Origin: Ustulina deusta
Lineage: Eukaryota > Ascomycota > Sordariomycetes > Xylariales > Xylariaceae
DNA: 30,394 bases
Direction: 5' to 3'
Assembly: GCA_023159155.1 (NCBI GenBank)
Contig: JAJNNX010000103.1
Location: forward strand, 1-30,394
Shown here: in pieces, positions 11,845 to 22,300 of the stretch
Layout: every line of letters begins with the position of its first letter
How positions within the stretch are numbered: the stretch's first letter is position 1
The notes under the pieces: model-generated
What the model saw: only the letters and a program-made list of their open reading frames with translations
Databases searched by the model: none
Told to the model about the DNA's origin: nothing
Position numbers and translations under genes: made by a program

Positions 11845-13143
11845 ATAATTATATATAAATATTTATAAATAAGTTTAGCTGTTTAATTATAATTTTATTT
11901 AATTAAAAAACAAATATTATAAAATTTTTTTAGTATACTAAATATATAAATATTAAATAATATAAAATTATTTATTTTTAAATTTATAATAATAATTAAT
12001 AGTTTTATAAATATTAAGTATTGTTTTAGTAGTATTTATTATTTTTAGATCTAAAAAATAATAAAATTAATTAATTAAAAACTAGATTAATAATTCTGTT
12101 TTTATATTAATAAATACTAAAATAACTAAAATATTTATTTTTTTGCTTTAGATTTTATATATAAATTTTTATAATATTTATTAATTAATATATTACTACT
12201 AAAAATAGTAATAAAAATTAAAACATAAAACCTTTTAATAATAAATATTAATAAAACTATTATAGATTTTAATACTAAACAATAAACGTTTAAATTAGTT
12301 TGTTAAACTTAGGATATTTAAAAAATAGCATATAATATAGCAATTTTTATATAAAAATAATATAAGCTATAAATTAATAAAAAAAAACGCTTAATAAATT
12401 TTAAAATAAAAAATAAAGTTTTTTTTTAAAAAAAAAGTTTTATAATATAAGTACTAATTATTAAATTAGATTTTTAATTAGTTAAACTTTTTAAATTTTT
12501 AAAAAAAATAAAAATTTAGCTATATTTTTAATTTATTTAATTTTTATAAAATAAAAAACTTATTTTATATTAATTAATTATAAAAAATAAGTAATAATTT
12601 TTTATTTTAATAAATCTAATTATTATTTTTAGTTAAAAATATTAATAGCAAAGCAAAATTTAAAATTAAACAAATCAAATAATTAAAAATATATAAAAAA
12701 AATAAAAAACTATAATATTAAATTGCTTAAAAAAATTATAATTTTAATAATACTTAGTATATAATTTAAAATTTTTAAAATATACTAATTAAGCTTAGCT
12801 AATTCTATAAAATTTATAAAAAAACTTTTAGATTTTTTATAAAATTATAAAAATAAATATATATAGCAATAATTAATAAATTTATAAATAATTATAAAAA
12901 TAATAATAAAACAATATAATATAAAAAAACTATATAAACTTAATATTATTAATAACTTTAAATTAAAACTATATTTAAATTTTTAGTTTTAAAAAAAAAT
13001 AGTATAATAGTTAGTATAATTTTAGTAAAACCTATAAAAATTCTAAACTTATATAGCAATAAAATAAAAAGTTTATGCACGGACTAACCTATAATTCTAT
13101 AGCTATATATATAAAGTTTATATCTATTTACCTTATAAATTTT

Positions 13144-13178
<35 letters not shown>

Positions 13179-13243
13179 CTTAGAGTCTTTGTTTATAATA
13201 TTAATAAACTAGCTATAGAAGCTTTACTCGACTGATTGTGACA
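11845..13243 (+). mobile_element. Ty3/gypsy family 1, copy B (5'-truncated 3' fragment)
   Basis: It follows copy A from A position about 2048 to the LTR end, almost base for base, with scattered transitions. The similarity starts abruptly at ATAATTATATATAAAT. The fragment ends with an LTR at 13003-13243 closing in ATTGTGACA. It lacks the reverse transcriptase region, so it arose by truncation or deletion. With the 5' end missing, no target duplication can be tested. Confidence 0.8.
13003..13243 (+). repeat. 3' LTR of family-1 copy B
   Basis: It starts TATAATAGTTAG after an A-rich purine tract and ends GTGACA, the least mutated terminus in the family. It contains the longest homopolymer in the window, a run of 30 T at 13147-13176. 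Copy A has ten T at the same place. Confidence 0.85.
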
Positions 13244-16200
13244 CTTATTATAAAAAAAATTATTTTTTATAAAAATATTTTATTAAGTTTTTTTAGCTAG
13301 CTTCTAAAAAATAATAATAATAATAAAAAAAGCAATAAATAAAAACACAAAAAAAACAAAAATAATAATAATAATAACTCTGTTAGTTATAACTTTTTTT
13401 TTTTACTACTAATAGTTCTAAATCTTTTAATTTTGTTTTTATTAACTTTAGTTTTACTACTAATATAGCTCTAACTATAACTTTAAAACTAAGTTTTTTT
13501 ATTAAAATATTTAGTATTAATATAAATATTACTACTTTTTTTTTAACTAAAATTATACTAATTACTATTTTTAATATATTTAAACTATTTTATAGTATTT
13601 TAAAGAAATCTTATATAACTAATGCTTTTTTAAAGTTTAGCTTTGCTAATTTTAGCAATATAATAAATAGCTTTTTTACTAAAAAACTAAAATTTATTAT
13701 TGCTTTAAATATAAGCTATAATTAATACTTTTTTTATACTTATAATAGTTTTTTTAATAAAAAAAAATATACTATTCCAAAAATATTAAGAATAAAAAGA
13801 AAAATAGTAATACTTAAAAAAGTAAAAAAACTATATAGTTATTTTAATAATAAATAGCTAAAAAAAACAAACAATTTTTTATAATATTATTTATTTCTTT
13901 AAAAACGGAATAAATTTAATTTTTAGTTTTTAGTTTTTTTAAAAAAAAGCTAAAAATTTTTTTTTTTATAATAAAACTTTTAGTACTAAAAAAAAAAACT
14001 ACTTTATAATAGCTAGAACTATTAGCGGCCTATATTTACTTTATATCTAACGCTAAAATATAAATCTAGCACAAATAACTAAAACACCTAAGCAACTAAG
14101 GCCTAAAAAACCTAATAAACTATTTAACTAGAATATTTCCTATTTAAAAATACTACTTTTATAAAACCTATATTAAAAAACAAATAAAAAAAACTTCCTA
14201 TATAAAGTCCTTATAAAAAAAATATAAAAACTAAAATTATTATATATAGACTTTATAAATATATTAACTAAAACAAACCAAGTTATAAAATATAATAAGT
14301 TAATTTAATAAATAGTTATTAGAAATAACTTTGTTAAAATAACCTAAATATACCTTATAAAGTTAACTTTAGAATTTCTAAAATTATTCCAAACCTTTTT
14401 TAACTAAAAAAAACAACTAAAACAAAAATACTATACTATTATTTTAAATTAAGGACCTATATTTATAAAAAATGCTTTCGAAGCATTATATTGTAATAAA
14501 AATATAGTATTATACTTTTTAGCTACTAATTAGTATTAATAAAATAATATTGCTAAAAAAGCTATAAAAATACTAAAAAATATTATTTAATAATTATTAA
14601 TTATAACTATTTTATTTAATATTAATTTTTACTATTAGCTAGTACTAATCTATACTATTATATATTTAAAAAATCTATATTTAATTAATAAACTAAAAAA
14701 AAAAACACTTTATTAAATATAATATAGTATTTTATTAAACTTAGTATATTTTCGAACTATTAAAAGTTTAAGCTTTTATTTTTAATAAAAAAATAAAACT
14801 TTATATTATACTAAAGTATTAACAAAAAATATTATAAATTACTTTATTTTTTTTAATTTTAGTTAAATAATTTATATAAATAATATTAAGTTTAAAAAAC
14901 ATTAAATCTATATTTTTATTAAAAATTAGTTTTTTATATATAAAATAGCGCACTTTACTTTAAATGCTAGCAAAACAACTGTAATAGTAAAAACTAAAAA
15001 TATTACTAAACAAAAAGTTAATATTAAATATATTAAATTTTAAATCTTTAATAAACTAAAAAATAATATAAATAATATAATTAATAAAAACGCTAGATTA
15101 TTTATTCTAAAAAGAAATGCTTTTTTATATACTTAAAAATATATATATAAGCATATGTTTAAAAAATTTCTAGAAAATATTATATTATTTCGGTTTAATA
15201 AAACTATTTATAATTAAAGCTTTTTTTTTATATTTAAACTAAATATTAGCTCTAAAACAATTAATAAAAATAACTTTAAGCTAGACTTTTTTATATAAAT
15301 TTTTAATAATTCTAATAATAAGTTATTAGTACTATAAAACTATATTATAATAATACTACTTTTGAAAGTTTAAAAAAACTATTTTAACTTATGCTTTAAA
15401 ATAAAACAACTTAAATAGTTTTAACTACTAATATTAAACCTAATATATAAAGTAGCAATAAATTAAATTAATATTAATTTATTTTAAATAATAATATTAT
15501 TTATTAGTATTATATATGTTTTTTTTTAATAAAAATAACCGAACTAAAAATAATTAATTAAACTAAAACTAGCGCTTATTAGTATAACTAGTATAAAAGT
15601 ATAAAAAATAAATATAAATTATTAATTAATAATAAAACTTAAATATTTTATAATTTTTTATTAAAATATAAATTATTATTTAAAAAATAAGTATTTAAGC
15701 TAAAGCATAAACTAAATAAGTTAATTGTTTGTTATAAGGCTTGCTAAGTAATTAAAAGTTTTAAATAAATAAAAAGCTTTAATTATAACAAAATTTTTAC
15801 TTTAGTAATTAAACCTATAAATTATAAAGCAATTTTTGTTATTACTATAGTTTTTAATTTTAAGCTTAAATAAATAAACATTAAAATAGTATTTTTTTAT
15901 AAAAAAATAAATAAAAAGATTTATATTAAATAATTTATTAAGTTTAAAAATAATACTAGTAAAATATATAAATTATAAAAAGCTTTATATAGCTTAAAGC
16001 AAACACTTAAAATTTAGTATAAAATTTTGGCTATTTTTTTAAAAAGACTTAGCTTTGTTTTTTTAAACGCTAATATTAGAATATTTATTAAAAAGCATAT
16101 TTATATTGCTATTTATATAAATAACTTTCTAATTACTACTTTTTTTATAAAAAAAAGTTAATAAAATAAAATCTGCCCTATATAATAAATTTAATATAAT

Positions 16201-16903
16201 AGATCTTAAATTTTATTTATATTACTTAAAAATAACTGTTAAAAAAGATTAGCTTAATAAAATAATCTATTTTAAATAAAATGCTTATATAGAAAAAGTT
16301 TTTTAAAATTTTGATTTTTAAAAAATAAAGCTTAAAAATATTCTTATAAAAACTAAAGCTTTTAAATTATTATTAATAAATTATATATTTAGACTTAAAA
16401 ATAAAGCTTAATATATAAATATTATAAAGTTATTAATATATGTTATATTTAGTACTTAACTTAATATTATGTTGGTTATTTTTTTTTATAATTAATTTAT
16501 AGCAAGGCTTAATAAAGCTTATAGATTAGTAGTTAGCTATATTTTTAAATATTTAAAAAAACACTATAAATATAAAATTAATATATTACAAAAAACTTTA
16601 AAACTTAATTAGTTATATTAATATAAACTATACTAGTAACTAAAACATTTATAGGTCTACTTTAAGATATATTTTTTATATTAGTAATAGAGCATTTAGC
16701 TAAAGTTCTAAATAATAAATTATTATATTTTTATTCTTTTATAAAGCTAAATATATTAATTAAACATAAGCTATTAAAAAAGCTATCTAGCTAAAGCTAC
16801 TATTAAAAAAACTAAATACTACTTAAAAAATAAGCATTATAATTATTTATAAAAATAACTAAAAAGTTATTGCTTTAGTAAATAATTTTTTATACTACAT
16901 TAA
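13244..16903 (+). mobile_element. Ty1/copia retrotransposon pol remnant (RIP-mutated, no clear 5' end)
   Basis: Copia-order pol motifs are legible on the plus strand through many stops. At 14067-14120 the stretch reads *HK*LKHLSN*GLKNL, the shape of the GAG-pre-integrase WHxRLGH...L segment. At 14542-14562 NNIAKKAI corresponds to integrase QNGxAERxI. At 15979-16020 KALYSLKQTLKI*Y corresponds to reverse transcriptase KALYGLKQxPRxWY. At 16114-16125 YINN stands for YVDD, followed by FLI. The integrase and RT motifs share a frame, while the first is in another, so an indel lies between. Integrase before RT is the copia order, opposite to elements A-E. A weak RNase H trace (IFKYLK near 16540) follows. 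The 0.8 kb before 14050 has AAT microsatellites (about 13310-13380) and no readable gag. No 5' LTR was found. Confidence 0.8.
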
Positions 16904-17132
16904 TGTTACGGCAGGTGTCCTTTTAAGAGGCAAGGCTCCTAGTTGGGGTTCCAAATGTATATTAATCGTGAGATAAAGAAAGAAGAAGGAAACTAAGTAC
17001 AAATAATATGTGGAGAGATTTATGTATGTACGGTTGGATGGTTGTGTGCGCAATGGGTGGCCCGTGCCACCCATGGGTTCCCTCATCGATAAGGGGTCAG
17101 TGGGCCAGCCAGCCAGCCAGCCGTAACTGTTA
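16904..17132. mobile_element. Nearly unmutated solo LTR, TGTTACGGC...GCCGTAACT
   Basis: A 229-bp block of normal base composition sits inside DNA that is almost all A and T. Its ends are inverted (TGTTACGGC and GCCGTAACT), as in many fungal copia LTRs. The flanks ATTAA and GTTAA form a target duplication with one G/A difference. It contains four tandem CAGC units near the right end (17107-17122) and GTGCCACCCATGGG-type sequence. A 63-codon frame on the minus strand (16895-17086) is incidental. It could instead be the 3' LTR of the copia remnant to its left, but the preceding bases are not a purine tract and the difference in decay argues for a later, separate insertion. Confidence 0.7.
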
Positions 17133-18635
17133 ATACTAAATATATAACTATTTAATTTAAATTTATTTATAAATAATAAACTAATAATAATATTAAGCTT
17201 TAATATATTTTTATTAATTAATAAATAATAAATAAATTAACTAAGGCATTACTAAAAAAAATTTTTTAGCTTTTTAAAATATTTTAAGCTTAAAATAAAT
17301 AAAAATAAAAATAAGTAAAACTTTATATATTTAATAATATTGTATTTTAAAAAGCTGTAAGAATATTTACTTATATAGAATTTATTTAACTTATTTTTAA
17401 AAGTTTTTATTTTTTTAAGCATTTTATTTTAAAAAACTTTTAAATTTATTAATATTTATTGCTACTTTTAATAAAACATTTTATATATTAATAAAACTGC
17501 TTTATAACTAAAACAATAAAATAATTATATAATTATTATTATAAAAGATTTTTTTTTTACTGTTTATATATTATTATAAAAACTTTAAATTTATTAAAAC
17601 AACTTTATTTATTAATATTAAACTATTAGTTATTATATTATTTAATTTTATTATTAGCTACTAGAAATATATCTATATTAAACTTAGTTAGTTTTTTTAT
17701 AAAACTACTAATATATTTAAAATTAATTAATAATTAACTAGCTAATTATTTAAAACAATATTATAACTTTATAATTATATTTATACTTTATATTTATTTA
17801 AAATTAATATTTTTTAATTATTTAAAAAAAAAATTTTTAAAAAGCTAGTAATATAATACTTAATACTTATACCCGGGATATATTTAGCATATTTTATAAC
17901 TACTAAAAAAACAATAAAAAAATTTAAATAAGTTTTTTTTATGTTTTAACTAAACAATTAATAAAAAACTTATAAAAAAATATATAATAGCATACTTTTA
18001 TTATAATAATAATAGCTAACTTATTTAGAAATAAAACTATAATATTTTAGAACTATAATTTTGTTTAAAATATAACAACTAGATTATATACTAAAAATAT
18101 TTTTTAAAAAAAATAATAAACTTTTCTAAACTTTATCTTTAAAAAAGTCCGAACACTTATAATATAATATAATATTAATAATATATTTAATAGCTAAAAT
18201 TTATATTTATTAATAAATAGCTATAAAAGATTATTTTTATTTAAGCTTTAATAACCTAAAATTAAAAATCTATATATGTTTAGCTAAGTAATCTATATAT
18301 TATTATTAACTAGCTTATATTTATTTAAATTTTTTTTAAAGGTTTTTTATAAGTTTGGCTAGTACTAAAAATTCTAAATAAAATAAAAAAGAAATACTAG
18401 AAATACTAGCAAACTTTTAAAATTTTGATATATTATAGCTTTTTATAAAAAAAACCTACTATAAATTATAAAAAAAGAAAATCTAGTAATATACTTAAAA
18501 TTTTTTAAAATATTAAAACATTATATTTGCTATTTATATTTATAAGTTATATTTTATATAATTATATTAAATAATTAAAACAACATATAAGTTTAGAGTA
18601 AATAGGAGTATTAAAATATAGAGATTAGGTATACT
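17133..18635. other. AT-rich, stop-filled sequence without a recognised gene
   Basis: It has the same base composition as the RIP-mutated elements. I found no LTR, no YxDD relic and no match to families 1 or 2. A CCCGGG hexamer at about 17872-17877 stands out in otherwise C- and G-poor DNA. It may be another decayed transposon or decayed single-copy DNA. At the right edge (18617-18646) is a small inverted repeat, ATAGAG...CTCTAT. Confidence 0.5.
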
Positions 18636-19720
18636 CTATTTTCTGACTATATATATTACTAGATTCCCCCGGACCCTTGGTCCTTGATTTTCTTTTCTGA
18701 TTATCCGGAATACACAAGATATTCTGCTCACTTGTATACGTATCCACTTATCTTGACATTGGGGACGTGGCACGTGGTAGACTGAAGCAATCCATAATTC
18801 TACGTGCAGACGTGAAGGGATATTTACCCCCCTTTTTTGCAGTAGTTGCTGTACCATCAACGCATTAGCGTCTAATACTGTATTTTCGTGGAGCTTTAGA
18901 GACTCGGCTTCTGTCCGTGTTAAGTTGTTTATTGCAAGCTGTTTTAATTCATCTCTACGTTGTTTTGAGGCGATCGCTAGGCCGTTTTGGCAAGTTTCGT
19001 CGACTCTCCAGAGGCAGATGTTTGTTATACGGCTCCCTGCAGCTATTAGAAGCCGGGCCGATTCCATACAGCCACTGAGACAGGCACACTCTAATGGCGT
19101 GAGACCCTCAAAATCGGAATTCTCGAGTATTGACGACCCACCCGCTTCCAGCATCAAACGCAGGCATGTTGGATAGCTGATGGCCAAGTGCAGTGGGCTA
19201 TGTCCGAATTGGTTGATTTCTTCGAAGGCTTGAGGATGTCGAGGTATGATTTTTTGCACGAGCCTCTCGTTTCCAGCCATGGCTGCAAGGCTTAACGGTC
19301 CACACCCAGCAGCTACCGTATTCGTTAGCTATTGAAGCAAAACGGGAAAGTCTTTGCCTAAACCTTCAGCGAGTCTCAAATCCTGGTTAAGAATTACACT
19401 GCTTCCAAAAGTGCCCAACCTGTTGAATCCGATACGTGGCAATATTAGGGGTACGTCAGGTGCGCTTGGAATAAGAAGCTTCGCGAACTCGGTGATATTC
19501 GTCCCAAAGCTTGGTCGTAGCAAATAACCACACGCTGTACTGCCTCATTATATGAGCATTCCTGCTAGCGGAAATTGTTCTCTATTGTACTGGGTGTGAT
19601 ACTTACTTCCCATATCGGTCGTAGGCGGTCAGTGGTTCTAAGTTTTACCAAATGCCAAGCATGCAGCGAACTAGGCTTAGCGCACTTTCCGCTTTTTCTC
19701 AGGCTCAGCTCAGCCAGATA
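18636..19720 (-). pseudogene. Ankyrin-repeat protein gene fragment, broken
   Basis: The longest open piece (19331 down to 18636, ATG in frame at 19280) contains GHSPLHLAISYPTCLRLMLE and GLTPLECACLSGCMESARLL. These are two ankyrin repeats, with a third (GCGPLSLAAMAGNERLV) across the ATG. Coding sense clearly continues upstream: the same frame is open from 19523 with a single TAG at 19329-19331. Still further up, protein-like sequence (CSYNEAVQRVVICYDQ) runs in another frame from 19561, so a frame change lies near 19495-19510. An intron of 45 bp (19562-19606, GTAAGT...CTAGCAG) joins this to an open stretch 19607-19720 (LHAWHLVKLRTTDRLRPIWE is legible). No start codon was found upstream. The C-terminus runs into the AT-rich boundary and looks foreign after about residue 165. 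The family mediates protein-protein binding; the partner is unknown. If the TAG were removed by splicing (a GCTAAC...TAG acceptor lies just downstream), the damage would be less. Confidence 0.65.
19562..19606 (-). other. Predicted spliceosomal intron in the ankyrin gene
   Basis: On the minus strand it begins GTAAGT and ends CTAGCAG, 45 bp. It joins codons TGG GAA to GAA TGC with phase kept and protein-like sequence on both sides. The size and 5' site fit short fungal introns. No strong branch-site consensus is visible. Confidence 0.55.
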
Positions 19721-20273
19721 TCAGTCAGGTGACTGTGAAACGGCCATTGTGCATTTATGCATTGTTTTATGCAGAAAGAAACAAACCTTAGAACGGTTTG
19801 AGCTTTTAAAACGGATCCAGCCCTTAAAACCGTCCCGGCGTGTTTTAACCGTTAATTAAAGGATTAGAAGACCGCCTAGCGCCTCGCCTTAACTTGCGCC
19901 GAGCCAGGATTCCCTGGAAATCTATGTTGCACAGCTTATAATCCTTTTAAAATTTTAAAGAAAAGCTATTAAACTTTGCTATGTTTAAGATAAGTAAAAT
20001 AATATACTTGTATATATATCGATCATAGAGGGGTCTTGACAATTAACGCCAAGGTTTCCGCTATGCTCCACCAACGTTTCAGTCATTCCAACAATACTAG
20101 ACATCTCAAGATTATATGACCTTTATCTTAATCTATCTAGTTAGATCTATTCAATTATATCTGCAGTCAGAATAGATCAACTAATCTATTCTATCTGGGA
20201 CTTTGCTTAGTCAGTTCTATTCAATTCTATCATAGCCCCAAATTGAATAGAATAGAATAGATCGGAGCCTTGC
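19721..20273. other. Intergenic stretch between the two island genes
   Basis: No convincing gene is present. It contains ACGGTTT/AAACCGT-type inverted words at about 19792-19855, an AT-rich patch at 19940-20025 and the fold-back TCTATTC cluster at 20144-20263. Both neighbours are on the minus strand, so it should hold the 3' end of the kinase gene and any promoter of the ankyrin gene. Confidence 0.5.
20144..20263. repeat. Fold-back cluster of ATCTATTC / GAATAGAT words
   Basis: GATCTATTCAATT (20144-20156) is inverted against AATTGAATAG...AATAGATC (20241-20263), which has gained extra AATAG units. Inside, AGAATAGAT (20169-20177) pairs perfectly with ATCTATTCT (20184-20192). It lies just past the stop codon of the kinase gene, so the RNA could form a hairpin at its 3' end. 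A small MITE-like insertion is the other reading; no target duplication was established. Confidence 0.5.
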
Positions 20274-21481
20274 CTATGATCTCCTTGCGATCATTTCCTC
20301 AACCACGTCATCCTCCAATTGCTGAATAGCAGCGCTAGAGTATTCGGAGAAGGGCCCATCTTGTGGGACTCTTGTCCAACCGACATAAGGATCATTGTCT
20401 CGAGCCAACTTCGAGCTCTCCAAGAACCTCTTCCGGATGTGAGCCGGAATGTTATTGCCATCAATCAAATATCTCTGTTGGGATTCGAAGATGAGCTCCA
20501 TGGCTTGCAGAAGCACAATCTGTGACGAAGATCGTGGTACTAAATCCTTCATATGTTCTTTTAATAGTAGGTAGAATGATACATGTCGATTGGCGCCGCT
20601 CAGGTATGTATCTTGCAGACTCAGCTCGTAGGAAGCCGGGTAGAATCCAGCGAGCTCCCAATCAATGATACCGACCAGCTTGTGCTTGGATAGACCACCT
20701 GAAGAGGCGCATGCCTGAAGGATTATGTTGCGTGGATTGAGATCGTTGTGGCAAAGCACGGCTTCTCCTGGCCATTTGTCCATATCGGACTTGTTGATGA
20801 CTGTCGACCCAAGCTCTTTAAAGCTGGACTGGATCCCGACATCTTGTGAACCAACAATGGGCTCTATAGTACAGAATGGCTTGTTGAGCTTTCGCCTTGC
20901 CATGATAGAGTCCAACAGGGCAGGTCCGCCATTCAGAAATCCGTATGGGGACCCCCGAAGGCACCAGGTTGCTCGAAACCCTTCATTATTCCGTCACTTT
21001 CTTCACGAAGCATCTTGTCCAGGATTTCCTTGACCCACTTGTCACTTAGCCGAACAGAGTGTAACTTTTCGAGCGCTTTGACTAGCTCAGCTACAACCGA
21101 GCTCTGCTCCGCGGCGCTCATCTGCTGCCACACATCTTCCAAGAGATCCCCGTCCACAAGCTCAATCACTGAGAAGTGGAACATTCTTCGTTGCGCGTTC
21201 TTTGCCTTGCCGACTTGAAGGGTTTGTGGGACAAGGTCCGGAATGATGGTCGCGGCGATTTGTTGCATAGAAGCAATCGTAGTGAATGTTTGGAGGTTCT
21301 TATTCTCAGCCTCTAGTCGGACTACACACGTAGAGTGACGATGCTCGCCATCCCTAGGGAATTCTGCCTTGAACACACATTTGTCCCAGTTCTGAAGAAA
21401 GATTGAGATGGTCTCTGGTTGATTGGTGGTGAAGATCTGCTTGAGCAGGCTGTCATCAGGGGTGACATCGCGATCTGCCAT
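20274..21481 (-). pseudogene. Aminoglycoside phosphotransferase (APH) / choline-kinase-like kinase, one frame break
   Basis: This is a protein-kinase-like small-molecule phosphotransferase. The start chosen is the ATG at 21479-21481 in a good context (GCCATGG). The longer frame from 21706 adds 75 residues that look like untranslated leader. The first part (182 codons) carries the N-lobe, with a β-strand CVVRLEAE and a linker region IELVDGDLLEDVW, and ends in TGA at 20933-20935. The second part, in the next frame, runs from about 20933 to 20274. It has the catalytic loop CHNDLNPRNI (Asp at about 20744-20742, Asn 5 residues on) and the metal-binding IIDWELAGFYP (Asp at about 20663). The protein flow GGPHT.F / NGGPALLDSIMARR crosses the break, so one base is missing or two are added. 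The joined length would be about 400 residues, usual for fungal APH-domain proteins. The substrate cannot be told, and antibiotic resistance should not be assumed. A sequencing error or, less likely, a short intron could explain the break. Confidence 0.85.
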
Positions 21482-21932
21482 GGCGGAGTTGGTATGAGCC
21501 TTGCGTGTTGTGGTTGAGGGAAAATGCGTAGGTATCTGAAGATTGGTAGAATGTTGTCCTTGGAATGAAGATGAGAATCCAAAGCCGACGCATTGGACGC
21601 ACGGCAGGTGCAAGGAATTTACTGCGGATGTATCCCCCGGCGAGCCCCGGCTTCTACTTGTCTTCCGTGATACGGTTTCGAGGGTACTAGCGCTGGTTAG
21701 TGGCAAGTTACGCCCCCCACAGGCCTGTCTACTGAGATATAGGTACTATATAGGCAACAATATACCTATATGGACAAGAAACGAGCCTTCTGTTGGGGAA
21801 AGTTAATCAACGGAAAGGTGGTCAGTCATGGCTTCTTAGGTTCGATGATAGCTTATTGGTTCCCGTTGGTCCATTTCCCAGGGTCCACACACTTCAGCGT
21901 TAAGTCATTGGATGCGAGGGATTACAAGGACA
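21482..21932. other. Upstream region of the kinase gene
   Basis: Normal base composition. It contains overlapping short frames on both strands, none with domain-like sequence. Best read as 5' leader and promoter of the minus-strand kinase. Confidence 0.45.
21746..21753 (-). promoter_or_regulatory. Possible TATA element of the kinase gene
   Basis: CTATATAG lies about 265 bp upstream of the ATG on the minus strand, followed by a leader with pyrimidine-rich stretches (CTCATCTTCATTCC type near 21560-21575), common before fungal transcription or translation starts. The core is palindromic, so strand is assigned only from the gene. Confidence 0.25.
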
Positions 21933-22016
21933 TGTGGTGCAACTAACACTAAGGCATGGGGAGCCAACATCAATGCATAGGAAACTAACATCGACGCATA
22001 GAAAACCAACAGCTTA
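21933..22016. repeat. Four imperfect 21-bp tandem repeats
   Basis: Units start at 21933 (most diverged), 21954, 21975 and 21996. The shared core is GCATRGRRARCYAACATC. As 21 is a multiple of three, the minus-strand frame shows a seven-residue hydrophobic repeat (YASMLVS, YALMLAP, HALVLVA). That frame (21905-22147) has no other sign of being a gene, so I treat this as DNA repetition. Confidence 0.6.
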
Positions 22017-22300
22017 TTGCTGCCTTCGACATAGCATGAAGTCCTAGATTGTATAGAGCCAGGCGGGCATAAATAGGACTTGCTTTCGGTCATGATTGCA
22101 AGAGAAGGAAGGAGAGACCACAGCCCTTGAGACCCTTCGAGAATCATTCACTGAATTGAATCCTAACTTCCAACTTGTCAGTTGTCTTTCCCCCTGCAAC
22201 CTGAACTGCATCCTCCGTTTCCACCCTCTCAGAAACAACACCATAAGCAACCGCCTCGGTTTTCGCGACTTGACAGATTAATATCGGCACTTAAAATTAA
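22017..22300. other. Right end of island, possible gene start, no confident CDS
   Basis: A plus-strand CATAAATAGG at about 22067-22076 precedes an ATG at 22091, but that frame closes after 12 codons. A 61-codon frame at 22096-22281 (it opens on a non-ATG start) has no recognised domain. CT-rich and CCGTTTCCACCC-type sequence looks like host promoter or leader DNA. Any gene would run into the AT-rich sequence from about 22300 and be lost. Confidence 0.3.

Noticed and set aside
13300..13380. AAT/TAA microsatellites as a functional element
   Set aside because: Simple repeats of this kind arise readily in DNA of this composition; nothing links them to a function.
16895..17086. 63-codon minus-strand frame as a gene
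   Set aside because: It lies almost wholly inside the LTR block at 16904-17132 and has no domain; it is open only because this block escaped mutation.
1..18600. Mitochondrial DNA or an AT-rich parasite genome
   Set aside because: The AT-rich blocks contain paired LTRs with target duplications and RIP-type stops in reverse transcriptase; no rRNA, tRNA set or open mitochondrial genes appear.
18925..19176. Plus-strand 83-codon frame opposite the ankyrin gene
   Set aside because: Shadow of the minus-strand ankyrin repeats; no domain of its own.
19575..19859. Plus-strand 94-codon frame as a host gene
   Set aside because: It overlaps the predicted ankyrin exon and intron on the other strand and its translation has no domain-like features.
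20319..21218. Several plus- and minus-strand frames overlapping the kinase
   Set aside because: They overlap motifs of the APH kinase in other frames and carry no recognisable sequence.
20274..21481. Antibiotic resistance gene of bacterial origin
   Set aside because: The APH fold is common in fungal proteins of unknown substrate; the leader and gene setting look fungal, and nothing shows an antibiotic substrate.
21482..21706. N-terminal extension of 75 residues on the APH kinase
   Set aside because: Low-complexity, Ser/Thr-rich translation with no family similarity, followed by an ATG in good context exactly where the kinase fold begins; read as leader.
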